From assembly GCA_001516765.1 (NCBI GenBank), contig LOCH01000154.1, forward strand, positions 1 through 5,470: a stretch of 5,470 nucleotides of DNA, written 5' to 3'. Below are positions 1-5,467 of the stretch, one piece after another. Positions within the stretch are counted from its first letter, which is position 1. The number at the start of each line of letters is the position of its first letter. The position numbers and the translations under genes are program-made. This DNA comes from Vulcanisaeta sp. MG_3. GTDB lineage: Archaea > Thermoproteota > Thermoprotei > Thermoproteales > Thermocladiaceae. Below the pieces are notes generated by a model. That model saw only the letters and a program-made list of their open reading frames with translations. It was not told the origin of the DNA and ran no database searches.

Positions 1-74
1 CCCCTTTATTCTTCGAAAAACATTCTACTTCTAATTGTAAAACTTAAGACATAGTTTGTTTGGTAATAGAAATG

Positions 75-82
75 TTTAAATA
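75..82 (+). promoter_or_regulatory. TATA box for the secreted-protein gene
   Basis: The sequence TTTAAATA is a good archaeal TATA box. Its midpoint is about 28 nt upstream of the ATG at 107, so transcription would begin at or a base or two before the start codon, giving a leaderless mRNA. No Shine-Dalgarno sequence is needed or seen. The rest of 1-74 is AT-rich and shows no gene. Confidence 0.65.
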
Positions 83-106
83 CTAGGAATAGAAAGTAAC
101 CTTAGG

Positions 107-535
107 ATGAGAACTCTGTTCACGATCATGTTCCTGGTGATGATAGCCCTTACAATCATTGTTCTTACTGGCTCAGCTCAGCAGTTCAGGCCGAAGTACC
201 TATTTAGGCTCTCGATCACTGTCACAAACGCCTCGTACATATATTACTACCACGTTGCGGAGATTACAATGTCAAAACCCGAGACGCTGACCCTTGTTAG
301 TGTCGAGTATAGTGGGGAGTTGATTAATAATGCGTGGGTTTATGTGGAGAATCAATGGGGGCAATACGTGGCTATTATGCACGTAATCGCCAATGGAAAG
401 GCATGTAGTAGGGAGCAGACAATAACCCTTGAGCCGGGGAATTACTACATCTCAGTGCTGGTACAACCCAATGCACCAGTTCACTACGGGGAAAACGCGA
501 CAATAACCCTAGACTTCCTACCTCTCAATAAATAA
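107..535 (+). CDS. Small secreted or membrane-anchored protein of unknown function
   Basis: I do not recognise a family for this 142-residue protein. Residues 1-3 are a short basic start (MRT), residues 4-21 are a strongly hydrophobic helix, and TGSAQQ (21-26) gives a plausible signal peptidase site after Ala24, so export through Sec is likely. An uncleaved anchor is also possible. The remainder alternates polar and hydrophobic residues with many Tyr, Val and Thr, which suggests a beta-sandwich-like extracellular domain. Two N-glycosylation sequons are visible, at Asn41 (NAS) and Asn130 (NAT). The single Cys100 rules out an internal disulfide. The ATG is supported by a TATA box 28 nt upstream. 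The gene ends 32 nt before the HEPN gene, but a separate TATA-like sequence overlaps its stop codon, so the two need not be co-transcribed. That it is a real gene is fairly sure; the role is unknown. Confidence 0.72.
   Translation: MRTLFTIMFLVMIALTIIVLTGSAQQFRPKYLFRLSITVTNASYIYYYHVAEITMSKPETLTLVSVEYSGELINNAWVYVENQWGQYVAIMHVIANGKACSREQTITLEPGNYYISVLVQPNAPVHYGENATITLDFLPLNK
527..535 (+). promoter_or_regulatory. TATA-like box for the HEPN/MNT pair
   Basis: The A/T-only run AATAAATAA overlaps the stop codon of the upstream gene. Its midpoint (about 531) is 27 nt before the ATG at 558 and 37 nt before the TTG at 568. If used, transcription would start near 558, giving at most a 10-nt leader for the TTG start. 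It is a weaker match to the archaeal TATA consensus than the box at 75-82. Confidence 0.4.
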
Positions 536-567
536 AAACAGGTCAATGCGAAAAACCATGAGTAATA

Positions 568-984
568 TTGAGCGGCGAGTACGTGAATAAATTAAAGAGG
601 AGGGCCATGAATTTACCGAGGGCAGGCGAGACCATTGATGATGCGGACTTGGCAATGTTCTTCGTGGACCAGGGGATACAGCTATACGTAAAGGCTGTGC
701 ATTACGAAATCTTCGACGTGAGGATCAGGAGTCACGGGGTTAGGGAGTTATTGGGTTTATTATCGAAGGAGCTTGAGACTCACGGCTTTATTAATGAGGC
801 TCGATTGATCAGAGACTTCGTCATTAGTAATAGGGATGTCTTGGTCATGCTTGAGGAGGCCTATATCGAGGCGAGGTATGGCGATGCGAGCTACGGCACT
901 GATGATTTAAGCAAGGCCATAAATGTGGCTAGGGAGTTGGTGAAGTTGTTGGATGAGGTGGTTAGAAGTGTCAAGTTGGGTTAA
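568..984 (+). CDS. HEPN domain protein, partner of the adjacent nucleotidyltransferase
   Basis: This 138-residue, mostly helical protein resembles small archaeal HEPN proteins (Pfam HEPN, PF05168 type). The family-like core is FFVDQGIQLYVKA (31-43), followed by the helix containing HGVRELL (56-62). A late helix has EAYIEARY (97-104), where ARYP is usual. The catalytic RNase motif of HepT-type HEPN proteins (Rx4-6H near the C-terminus) is not present: R103 is followed by YGDASY with no His. It may therefore be a non-nuclease HEPN or use other residues. In characterised MNT/HEPN pairs (type VII toxin-antitoxin, HepT/MntA) the nucleotidyltransferase modifies the HEPN protein; a similar relation here is inference from gene order. 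The start is uncertain. TTG 568 gives the longest frame. GTG 583 keeps the first helix. ATG 607 has AGAGG six nt upstream but would cut into the first helix. Confidence 0.8.
   Translation: MSGEYVNKLKRRAMNLPRAGETIDDADLAMFFVDQGIQLYVKAVHYEIFDVRIRSHGVRELLGLLSKELETHGFINEARLIRDFVISNRDVLVMLEEAYIEARYGDASYGTDDLSKAINVARELVKLLDEVVRSVKLG
955..961 (+). promoter_or_regulatory. Shine-Dalgarno for the MNT gene
   Basis: GAGGTGG matches the archaeal anti-SD closely and lies inside the end of the HEPN gene, six nt before GTG 968. Because this start overlaps the HEPN stop, the second gene is probably translated by coupling to the first. This is why GTG 968 is preferred to ATG 953, which has no comparable site. 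Confidence 0.5.
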
Positions 985-1309
985 GTACCACTTCGAACAC
1001 TTAAGGAGGTGGCGTGAGTATGCAAGAGCCATAGCAAGGGCTGCTAGGGATTTGGTGCCCAATGCCAGGGTTTACGTAATTGGTGGCGTGGCTGAGGACA
1101 GGACTACCGTACTTAGCGACATAGACATACTAATAATTATTCCAGACACGGTGAGTGCTAACAGGAGGAGGCTTTATGTCGATATTATGGTCAGGGCAAT
1201 GGATCTGTACGGGCTTCCCTGGGACGCCCCAGTGGAGTTGCATATAGTCGGTGAGGGTGAGGCGAGGGATTACCTTGAGCATTCAGGGCGTGTAATAGAG
1301 ATAGATTAG
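968..1309 (+). CDS. MNT-type minimal nucleotidyltransferase
   Basis: This is a small DNA polymerase beta-like nucleotidyltransferase, 113 residues from GTG 968 (118 from ATG 953). Numbered from 968, the P-loop region is GGVAEDRTTVLSDIDILIII (39-58). It fits the GSx10DxD spacing, with Gly in place of the usual Ser (G39-G40), and Asp51 and Asp53 as the paired metal ligands. The third acidic position is probably Glu90 in PVELHIV (88-94), a form I associate with archaeal members. It overlaps the HEPN gene by 17 nt, so the two are almost certainly one operon and likely form a complex. In the related MntA/HepT system the MNT enzyme adds AMP to the HEPN toxin and so neutralises it. Whether that chemistry is kept here is unproven, since the Ser of the GS pair helps position nucleotide phosphate. 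No HEPN domain is fused to it. Confidence 0.82.
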   Translation: MSSWVKYHFEHLRRWREYARAIARAARDLVPNARVYVIGGVAEDRTTVLSDIDILIIIPDTVSANRRRLYVDIMVRAMDLYGLPWDAPVELHIVGEGEARDYLEHSGRVIEID

Positions 1310-1318
1310 GCGCACAAC

Positions 1319-1326
1319 CTTTAACT
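1319..1326 (+). promoter_or_regulatory. TATA-like box for the methyltransferase gene
   Basis: CCTTTAAC lies in the 40-nt gap after the MNT gene. Its midpoint is about 27 nt upstream of the ATG at 1350, consistent with leaderless transcription separate from the HEPN/MNT operon. No Shine-Dalgarno sequence is seen before this ATG. Confidence 0.45.
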
Positions 1327-1349
1327 ACCACGAGGGTTTGTAGAAATCA

Positions 1350-1919
1350 ATGCAGTATGGGTACTTCGAGCAATTTAGTGAGGAGACTGCTAGGATGTAT
1401 AGGTTCATAGAGGTCACCCTCCAATGGGTCTACTCATTGACGGCTAATACCATTAAGGGCATCGTTGATAGCCCAGCCAGGGTACTCGAGATAGGTCCTG
1501 GCACGGGTGTCTTAGCCAATAAGCTCAGTAAACTTGGTTATTACGTGGTTGGTGTAGATGCTAGTTTGGCGATGCTAAGGAGGGCGCAGGGTAGGTTTTG
1601 GAGACCTGACTTCGTGAATGGTGGCAGTTGGGCGCTACCAATTGGTGTGAGTAAATTCGATGCCGTTGTGGCAGTTTTCACGCTCCATCACTGGGGCGAT
1701 CACGAGCTATCCATGAGTAATGTCGTGAAATCCCTAAGGCCCAATGCTTCATTTATCGTTGTGGAGGTCGATGGGGATAGGTTGAATGCCCACGGCCACT
1801 CATGTACGAGTAAGTGCCTAACTGATGTGTTAACGCCGTACTTCAATGATGTGGTTTTGAGGCGTAAGTTTCCGCTGATAATTGCAATTGCCAAATCACC
1901 TAAGGCACCCACGCCTTAG
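1350..1919 (+). CDS. Class I SAM-dependent methyltransferase, substrate unknown
   Basis: The 189-residue product has the Rossmann-type methyltransferase signature. Motif I is VLEIGPGTG (45-53), the acidic loop that would bind the SAM ribose is VVGVDAS (66-72, Asp70), and motif IV/post-IV is FDAVVAVFTLHHW (103-115). LRPNASFIVVEVD (129-141) corresponds to the strand 5 region with its 'L-pG' turn. This arrangement is the Methyltransf_11/25 type, acting on small molecules or occasionally on protein. The sequence does not show the substrate. It is shorter than many family members (about 200-250 residues), mainly after strand 5. That section has HGHSCTSKC (148-156), a His/Cys cluster that could bind a metal. 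The ATG is supported by a TATA box 27 nt upstream. The 3' end overlaps a convergent small membrane-protein gene by 24 nt. Confidence 0.85.
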   Translation: MQYGYFEQFSEETARMYRFIEVTLQWVYSLTANTIKGIVDSPARVLEIGPGTGVLANKLSKLGYYVVGVDASLAMLRRAQGRFWRPDFVNGGSWALPIGVSKFDAVVAVFTLHHWGDHELSMSNVVKSLRPNASFIVVEVDGDRLNAHGHSCTSKCLTDVLTPYFNDVVLRRKFPLIIAIAKSPKAPTP

Positions 1920-2123
1920 ATACCTCATAACAACGCCTACGGATAAACCCTCAATACCCGCCACAGCCGAGGCAATCAATATGTTTACTGGTGTTGGTGG
2001 GTCTATGGTTGTGGAGAATAACGTAAGTGCTGCCGCTAAACCCAATTGCGCTAGGGCTAAGGTTTTAAGTAATGGCTTATTCACGGCGCACCTCTCCTCC
2101 CTAATCGTAGTTACTAACTTCAC
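1896..2123 (-). CDS. Small two-helix membrane protein, unknown function
   Basis: This 75-residue product has two clear hydrophobic segments, about residues 18-37 and 46-66. They are joined by a short Pro-rich turn (DPPTPVN) and end in a basic tail (MRYLRRG). It is probably an inner membrane hairpin with both ends in the cytoplasm, judged by the positive charges at both termini. I recognise no family. Two starts are possible. GTG 2123 has a TATA-like box 27 nt upstream and would be leaderless. GTG 2084 has GGAGGAGAGGTG just before it and would give 62 residues, losing only the charged N-terminus. The frame is preferred over the opposite-strand reading here because it has coherent membrane character and start signals. 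Its 3' end overlaps the methyltransferase gene by 24 nt. Confidence is moderate because of its small size. Confidence 0.55.
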   Translation of the reverse strand: MKLVTTIREERCAVNKPLLKTLALAQLGLAAALTLFSTTIDPPTPVNILIASAVAGIEGLSVGVVMRYLRRGCLR

Positions 2124-2146
2124 AAAACCAATACTGCCAATCCTGA

Positions 2147-2154
2147 CTTTTAAG
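2147..2154 (-). promoter_or_regulatory. TATA-like box for the small membrane-protein gene
   Basis: On the minus strand this reads CTTAAAAG. Its midpoint is about 27 nt upstream of GTG 2123, fitting a leaderless start. It shares the 88-nt divergent gap 2124-2211 with the tldE promoter. Confidence 0.42.
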
Positions 2155-2182
2155 TGTTTTATTTGTTGATGGTACGGGAATG

Positions 2183-2189
2183 CTTATTA
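2183..2189 (+). promoter_or_regulatory. TATA-like box for tldE
   Basis: CTTATTA is centred about 26 nt before the ATG at 2212, again indicating a leaderless mRNA. The 3' half of this gap holds no evident Shine-Dalgarno sequence. Confidence 0.48.
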
Positions 2190-2211
2190 GGTTTAGTGCG
2201 CGTTTCACATA

Positions 2212-3558
2212 ATGAGTGTACTCGAAGTTCTTAATAATGCCATTAACGGCGTTAAGGGTCTCGTCGATGAGTGCATAATCGTAGCTAGGAACGTTAGGTG
2301 GTCAATGATTAGGTTTGCAAACAACGAACCGACAATAATAAACAATTGGCTGACACAGGAGGTGAGCCTATACGTTGCTAAGTCCAGGAGGTACATAACG
2401 GCATCGCTCACGTCAATAAACGCCAGGGACATAAGTGATGAGCTGCAGAGGATGGTTAAGAGGCTCGAAAACCTGCCCGAGGACGAACTCTACACAGGAC
2501 TAACGCATGTCGGCAAACCCAGCCAGTTACCTGGGTCCTACGATAAGAACGTTGAGGTTGACGTTGGCAGAATCGTTGATAAGCTTAACAACGCGATAAA
2601 TGCATCCCTGTCCGAGGGCTCGAGTAGGAATGCAGGGGCCCTAACGTTTGGCGTTGAGGAGAGGTATTATGTGGATACCACAGGGCTTGAGCTCGAGGAT
2701 AAATTATCATTCGTAACACTGACGATAAGGGCCTTCTTGGATGATGTCTCGGCAACCTCCGTATCCGTATCGAGAACGTTAAGCGAATTCAAACCCGAGA
2801 ATGCAGGTAGGGAGGCTGGATCATTGGTTGCGTTGGCGAAGGGATTGCCTGAGGAGAGGATAGATAATGGGCGTTATGACGTACTGCTCGGACCGTTGGT
2901 CGCGGGTCACCTGTATGGATTACTGGTATCCACCTGGTTCAACGCCTACTCAATAATTACCGAAATGTCTGGTGTTACTAGGGATGACGTCGGTAAGCAG
3001 GTGGCCAGTGAGAAATTAACCCTCGAGGACTTATCGGGTGAGGGTTCCGTGGTTGGTTCGGAGGCCTTTGATTACGAGGGTAATGCCACGACAAACCTCA
3101 CAATCCTAAATGGGGGTGTCTTAACGAGCATTCTTCACAATAACAGGACAGCCGCGCGATTCGGTGTAACCAGTACAGGTCATGCTGTGAATAATTGGGT
3201 TAGGCCAAGCCCAAGGCATGTGAGGATTGGTGCGGGTAGCTTATCGAGTGATGTTGATACTGTGATGAGGGAATTAGGTAGTGGATTGTTGATAACTAAT
3301 AATTGGTATACTAGGTTCCAAAATATTAAGGAGGGTTTGTTCTCGACAGTTGTTAGGGATGTTGCATTGCTTATTAGGGATGGAAGACCTGCTGCCAGGT
3401 TACGTGGATTAAGGATTGCGGATTCCTTCAAGACGTTGCTTAGGAACTTCACGGACTCTAGTAAAGATATGAGGCAGGTCTATTGGTGGGACATGCCTAT
3501 ACCGGCTTCATCACCATTCTACGTTTTGATCGGGGGACTCAACATAACGAAAGGTTAG
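2212..3558 (+). CDS. tldE: TldE/PmbA-type subunit of the TldD-TldE metalloprotease
   Basis: This 448-residue protein belongs to the TldD/PmbA family (peptidase U62) and is the TldE/PmbA side of the pair. The N-terminal half (to about 210) is the variable alpha/beta domain. The C-terminal half carries family hallmarks: LLGPLVAGHLYGLL (225-238), VVGSEAFDYEG (280-290), GGVLTSILHNNRTAARFGVT (301-320), then STGHA (321-325), and near the end NNWYTRFQNIKEGLFSTVVR (363-382). At the place where TldD has HExxxH there is only AGHLYG, so this subunit lacks the metal site and probably serves as the non-catalytic partner. In bacteria the TldD-TldE heterodimer degrades unfolded peptides and processes modified peptides such as microcin B17; the archaeal substrate is not known. 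The likely partner is tldD, facing it across a 4-nt overlap. The start ATG is well placed after a TATA box. Confidence 0.9.
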   Translation: MSVLEVLNNAINGVKGLVDECIIVARNVRWSMIRFANNEPTIINNWLTQEVSLYVAKSRRYITASLTSINARDISDELQRMVKRLENLPEDELYTGLTHVGKPSQLPGSYDKNVEVDVGRIVDKLNNAINASLSEGSSRNAGALTFGVEERYYVDTTGLELEDKLSFVTLTIRAFLDDVSATSVSVSRTLSEFKPENAGREAGSLVALAKGLPEERIDNGRYDVLLGPLVAGHLYGLLVSTWFNAYSIITEMSGVTRDDVGKQVASEKLTLEDLSGEGSVVGSEAFDYEGNATTNLTILNGGVLTSILHNNRTAARFGVTSTGHAVNNWVRPSPRHVRIGAGSLSSDVDTVMRELGSGLLITNNWYTRFQNIKEGLFSTVVRDVALLIRDGRPAARLRGLRIADSFKTLLRNFTDSSKDMRQVYWWDMPIPASSPFYVLIGGLNITKG

Positions 3559-4988
3559 GTTGGTGATTTCAAAACCCTAACCCCACTAACCCTGAAGGTC
3601 ACGCCACCCAGGAAGACAGGCACTCCCTGCTCAGGGTTTCCCTTACCGCAAGTCCCTGGGAAGAAGCGTAGGTCATTAGCCATAGCATCCACATTGCTCC
3701 ATAGGGTCTTGGTGTCAACCTCAATGAATGGGTCCCTAATCATGTACTTGAGATCCCCATTCTCGATGTAATAGGCCTCGAAACCACCGTACCTACCGAA
3801 CCAACGCCTATCATCGATGTTCCACTCGGTGTATGAGGCAATGAATAAGCCCTTCCTCGTCTCTCTAACAATCTCCTCGGGCTTCCAATCACCAGGTGCT
3901 AGGTAGGTATTTGCCATCCTAGGTATTGGTTCCTTATCAAACTCACTAGCCCTAGCCGCCGCATTGCTCGTTAGCCCTATGTAGCTGGCGTACTCCCTAT
4001 TCATGAGGAACTCATTGACATAACCATTCCTAATCAAGTACCTAGGCCTAGCAGGCACGCCCTCCTCATCCACGAGGTAATAACCGTAACTATTGGGTAT
4101 TGTTGGGTCATCGATTATTGTGACCAGGTCACTACCCAGCTTGTAACTACCTAGGTAATCAACCCTCATGTAGGACTCACCCGCCTCAGCACCCTCCCTA
4201 CCCATTATCCTATCCAACTCCGATGGGTGGCCAACGCTTTCATGCACTAATATGCCAGCTAACTCGGGACTAAATACGACATCCATCACGTCATCGTGCG
4301 GAAGCGGCTTCGCCTTATCAAGGACATCCCTGATCGCGCTAACTTCCCTATCCAACTCCTGCTCCACATTGCCCAGTATCTCAAAACCGCCCGAACCGCC
4401 AAACTCCACATTCCTCTGGGCACTACCCTTCTGTGGGTCATAGGCTATTAATGAACCGAATAAGTAAATCCTCGGTACCCTACTCCTCACGTAAGCTCCA
4501 TCACTGGTTATCAATACCTTGTCCGTAATTTTAACGTTAAGGAATAGGTTCCTAACCCTAACCCTAGGCTCGACCTTAATGCGCGAATCAAGCCCCGTTA
4601 GGTACTTCACCAAGTAATCATCACTCAAATCCTCAACCTTAACCCCCTCATTAACGCTGTAGGAAACCCTAGCCAACCTCTCATGACCAAGCCTTATCTT
4701 CCTCCTCCTAATCCTAGCTACAGCCCTGGCGTAAGTTACGGCTCTACTTACGGCATCCTTAATTGAGTCCCAGGAGGTGTCGCTAGTTGCTGCGAAACCC
4801 CACATACCATCAACTAAAACCCTAACTGAAACACCGCCATAGGAGTAATTACCAATTGATTGGAGGGCACCATTCCTAACATGTATAAAGCGGACAGAAT
4901 CAACCTGGAATCTTGCCTCGGCGTAGGAGGAACCCATGCCAAGGGCTAAATCCACAGCCTTAAGTAGGACATCCTCGGAAACCTCCAT
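3555..4988 (-). CDS. tldD: TldD, catalytic metalloprotease subunit
   Basis: TldD family metalloprotease (peptidase U62), 477 residues from ATG 4988, close to the usual length of about 450-480. Numbered from that Met, the metal-binding site is HESVGH (249-254) with the following HPSELDRI. The late Cys447 in GTCGKGNPEQGVPV (445-458) matches the Cys that is the third zinc ligand in TldD. Other family blocks are EARFQ (24-28), DDPTIPNSYG (293-302), GVPARPRYLI (310-319) and SNAAARA (341-347). The enzyme should act with TldE in the cytoplasm, cleaving small unfolded or modified peptides. All expected catalytic residues are present, so it should be active. Start choice: GTG 5009 would add seven residues. 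ATG 4988 is preferred because TTTTAA lies about 28 nt upstream, as for other leaderless genes here. The gene is convergent with tldE, and the two stop codons interlock (TAA on this strand, TAG on the other). Confidence 0.92.
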   Translation of the reverse strand: MEVSEDVLLKAVDLALGMGSSYAEARFQVDSVRFIHVRNGALQSIGNYSYGGVSVRVLVDGMWGFAATSDTSWDSIKDAVSRAVTYARAVARIRRRKIRLGHERLARVSYSVNEGVKVEDLSDDYLVKYLTGLDSRIKVEPRVRVRNLFLNVKITDKVLITSDGAYVRSRVPRIYLFGSLIAYDPQKGSAQRNVEFGGSGGFEILGNVEQELDREVSAIRDVLDKAKPLPHDDVMDVVFSPELAGILVHESVGHPSELDRIMGREGAEAGESYMRVDYLGSYKLGSDLVTIIDDPTIPNSYGYYLVDEEGVPARPRYLIRNGYVNEFLMNREYASYIGLTSNAAARASEFDKEPIPRMANTYLAPGDWKPEEIVRETRKGLFIASYTEWNIDDRRWFGRYGGFEAYYIENGDLKYMIRDPFIEVDTKTLWSNVDAMANDLRFFPGTCGKGNPEQGVPVFLGGVTFRVSGVRVLKSPT

Positions 4989-5010
4989 TAACAAGTCAAT
5001 GTAAGTCACC

Positions 5011-5023
5011 TAATTAAAAATTA
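5011..5023 (-). promoter_or_regulatory. TATA box for tldD
   Basis: On the minus strand this A/T-only stretch reads TAATTTTTAATTA, the strongest TATA candidate upstream of tldD. Its central TTTTAA is 28 nt before ATG 4988, but only about 7 nt before GTG 5009. It therefore favours the shorter protein, since GTG 5009 would lie upstream of the predicted transcript start. The T-run could also help end transcription from the gene upstream. Confidence 0.55.
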
Positions 5024-5034
5024 TGAGGACGAAG

Positions 5035-5067
5035 AGACCTAATACTTCAATGAAGGGCTTAAGGTCT
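5035..5067. repeat. Nested inverted repeat upstream of tldD
   Basis: The outer arms AGACCT (5035-5040) and AGGTCT (5062-5067) are exact inverted copies. Between them lies the palindrome CTTCA-A-TGAAG (5045-5055). A further copy of GACCTAAT follows at 5071-5078, the same octamer as at 5036-5043. The element sits 12 nt or more upstream of the tldD TATA box and downstream of the broken MNT gene, so it could be an operator for tldD or a hairpin ending the upstream transcript. Its function is not shown by the sequence. Confidence 0.5.
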
Positions 5068-5091
5068 AATGACCTAATGAACAACAAGCCC

Positions 5092-5103
5092 GCCCTTTAG
5101 GGC
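5092..5103. repeat. Short hairpin at the 3' end of the MNT pseudogene
   Basis: GCCCT-TT-AGGGC is a perfect five-base inverted repeat with the pseudogene's TAA stop inside it. There is no T-run directly after it on the minus strand, so it is a weak terminator candidate at best. Confidence 0.25.
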
Positions 5104-5434
5104 AAGGAGATCAGCTCCTCCATATCGTTAGCATCCAGGTACACCAAGTACCTGCGCCGTAGGTAATCAAGGGCTTCATCACCACCCCATAAAACCCTAC
5201 CCTCATCAATAACGGTCTTAACAAGACCAAGTGGTGCGCTTTTCGAGATCCACAAGATCTATCAAATCCTCATGAACACCCAATGCCTCGGCCAAGTCAA
5301 CAATTAGTGAACCCAGCTCGATAGCATTATCAACGCCTCCTCTCGAAGACCACTGCTATGTCATAATCCCTATCAGTACCAACCCCTAGCCCCTGGAAAC
5401 CAAATAAGAAGGCATACTTAACTCTGTGCTTCAT
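5097..5434 (-). pseudogene. Broken MNT-type nucleotidyltransferase (two frameshifts)
   Basis: Read from ATG 5434, the frame gives MKHRVKYAFLFGFQGLG, then VGTDRDYDIAVVFE, clearly the N-terminus of a small nucleotidyltransferase with Asp23 and Asp25 as the metal pair. It then stops at 5330-5332. Shifting by one base near 5341 restores a family-like sequence, GGVDNAIELGSLIVDLAEAL and onward to DLIDLVDLEK, which itself stops soon after. A second one-base shift near 5238-5241 restores APLGLVKTVIDEGRVLWGG and continues to a TAA at 5097-5099. Undoing both shifts yields about 111 residues, a normal length for the family. The GSxARG signature is altered to GFQGLG, so activity would be doubtful even if the frames were intact. 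A TATA box lies 29 nt upstream of the ATG. No HEPN partner lies next to it on the downstream side. The second shift is beside an A4 run, so a sequencing error is possible there. Confidence 0.75.
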
Positions 5435-5459
5435 GAAAACATCACGCAAGGCATTAATG

Positions 5460-5467
5460 TTTAAGTT
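5460..5467 (-). promoter_or_regulatory. TATA box of the MNT pseudogene
   Basis: On the minus strand this reads AACTTAAA, with its midpoint about 29 nt before ATG 5434. It supports that ATG as the original start and suggests the broken gene may still be transcribed. It lies at the window edge, so upstream elements cannot be seen. Confidence 0.4.

Noticed and set aside
1..70. Possible divergent minus-strand promoter (CTTAAG around 43-48)
   Set aside because: The only start near the expected distance opens a frame of five codons, and nothing else on that strand is visible before the window edge.
1700..1912. Minus-strand open frame inside the methyltransferase gene
   Set aside because: It lies entirely within a gene with clear SAM-binding motifs and looks like a shadow of its codon pattern.
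1882..2169. Plus-strand open frame of 95 codons opposite the small membrane-protein gene
   Set aside because: It has no TATA box or Shine-Dalgarno sequence in position, begins inside the methyltransferase gene, and its translation has no coherent domain character. The minus-strand reading has two membrane helices and start signals.
2205..2432. Minus-strand hydrophobic frame over the tldE start
   Set aside because: It covers the well-supported tldE start and promoter and has no independent start signals; the hydrophobic look is the complement of the real gene.
3180..3452. Minus-strand open frame inside tldE
   Set aside because: It is antisense to the conserved C-terminal TldE domain, with no promoter or recognisable product.
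4252..4443. Plus-strand frame rich in Ser, Thr and Leu inside tldD
   Set aside because: It is antisense to the HExxxH region of tldD and of low complexity, as expected of a shadow frame.
5238..5345. Programmed +1 frameshifting to express the second nucleotidyltransferase
   Set aside because: Two separate shifts would be needed in about 110 codons, no slippery or stimulatory signal is evident at either, and the active-site motif is also degraded. Decay or sequencing error is simpler.
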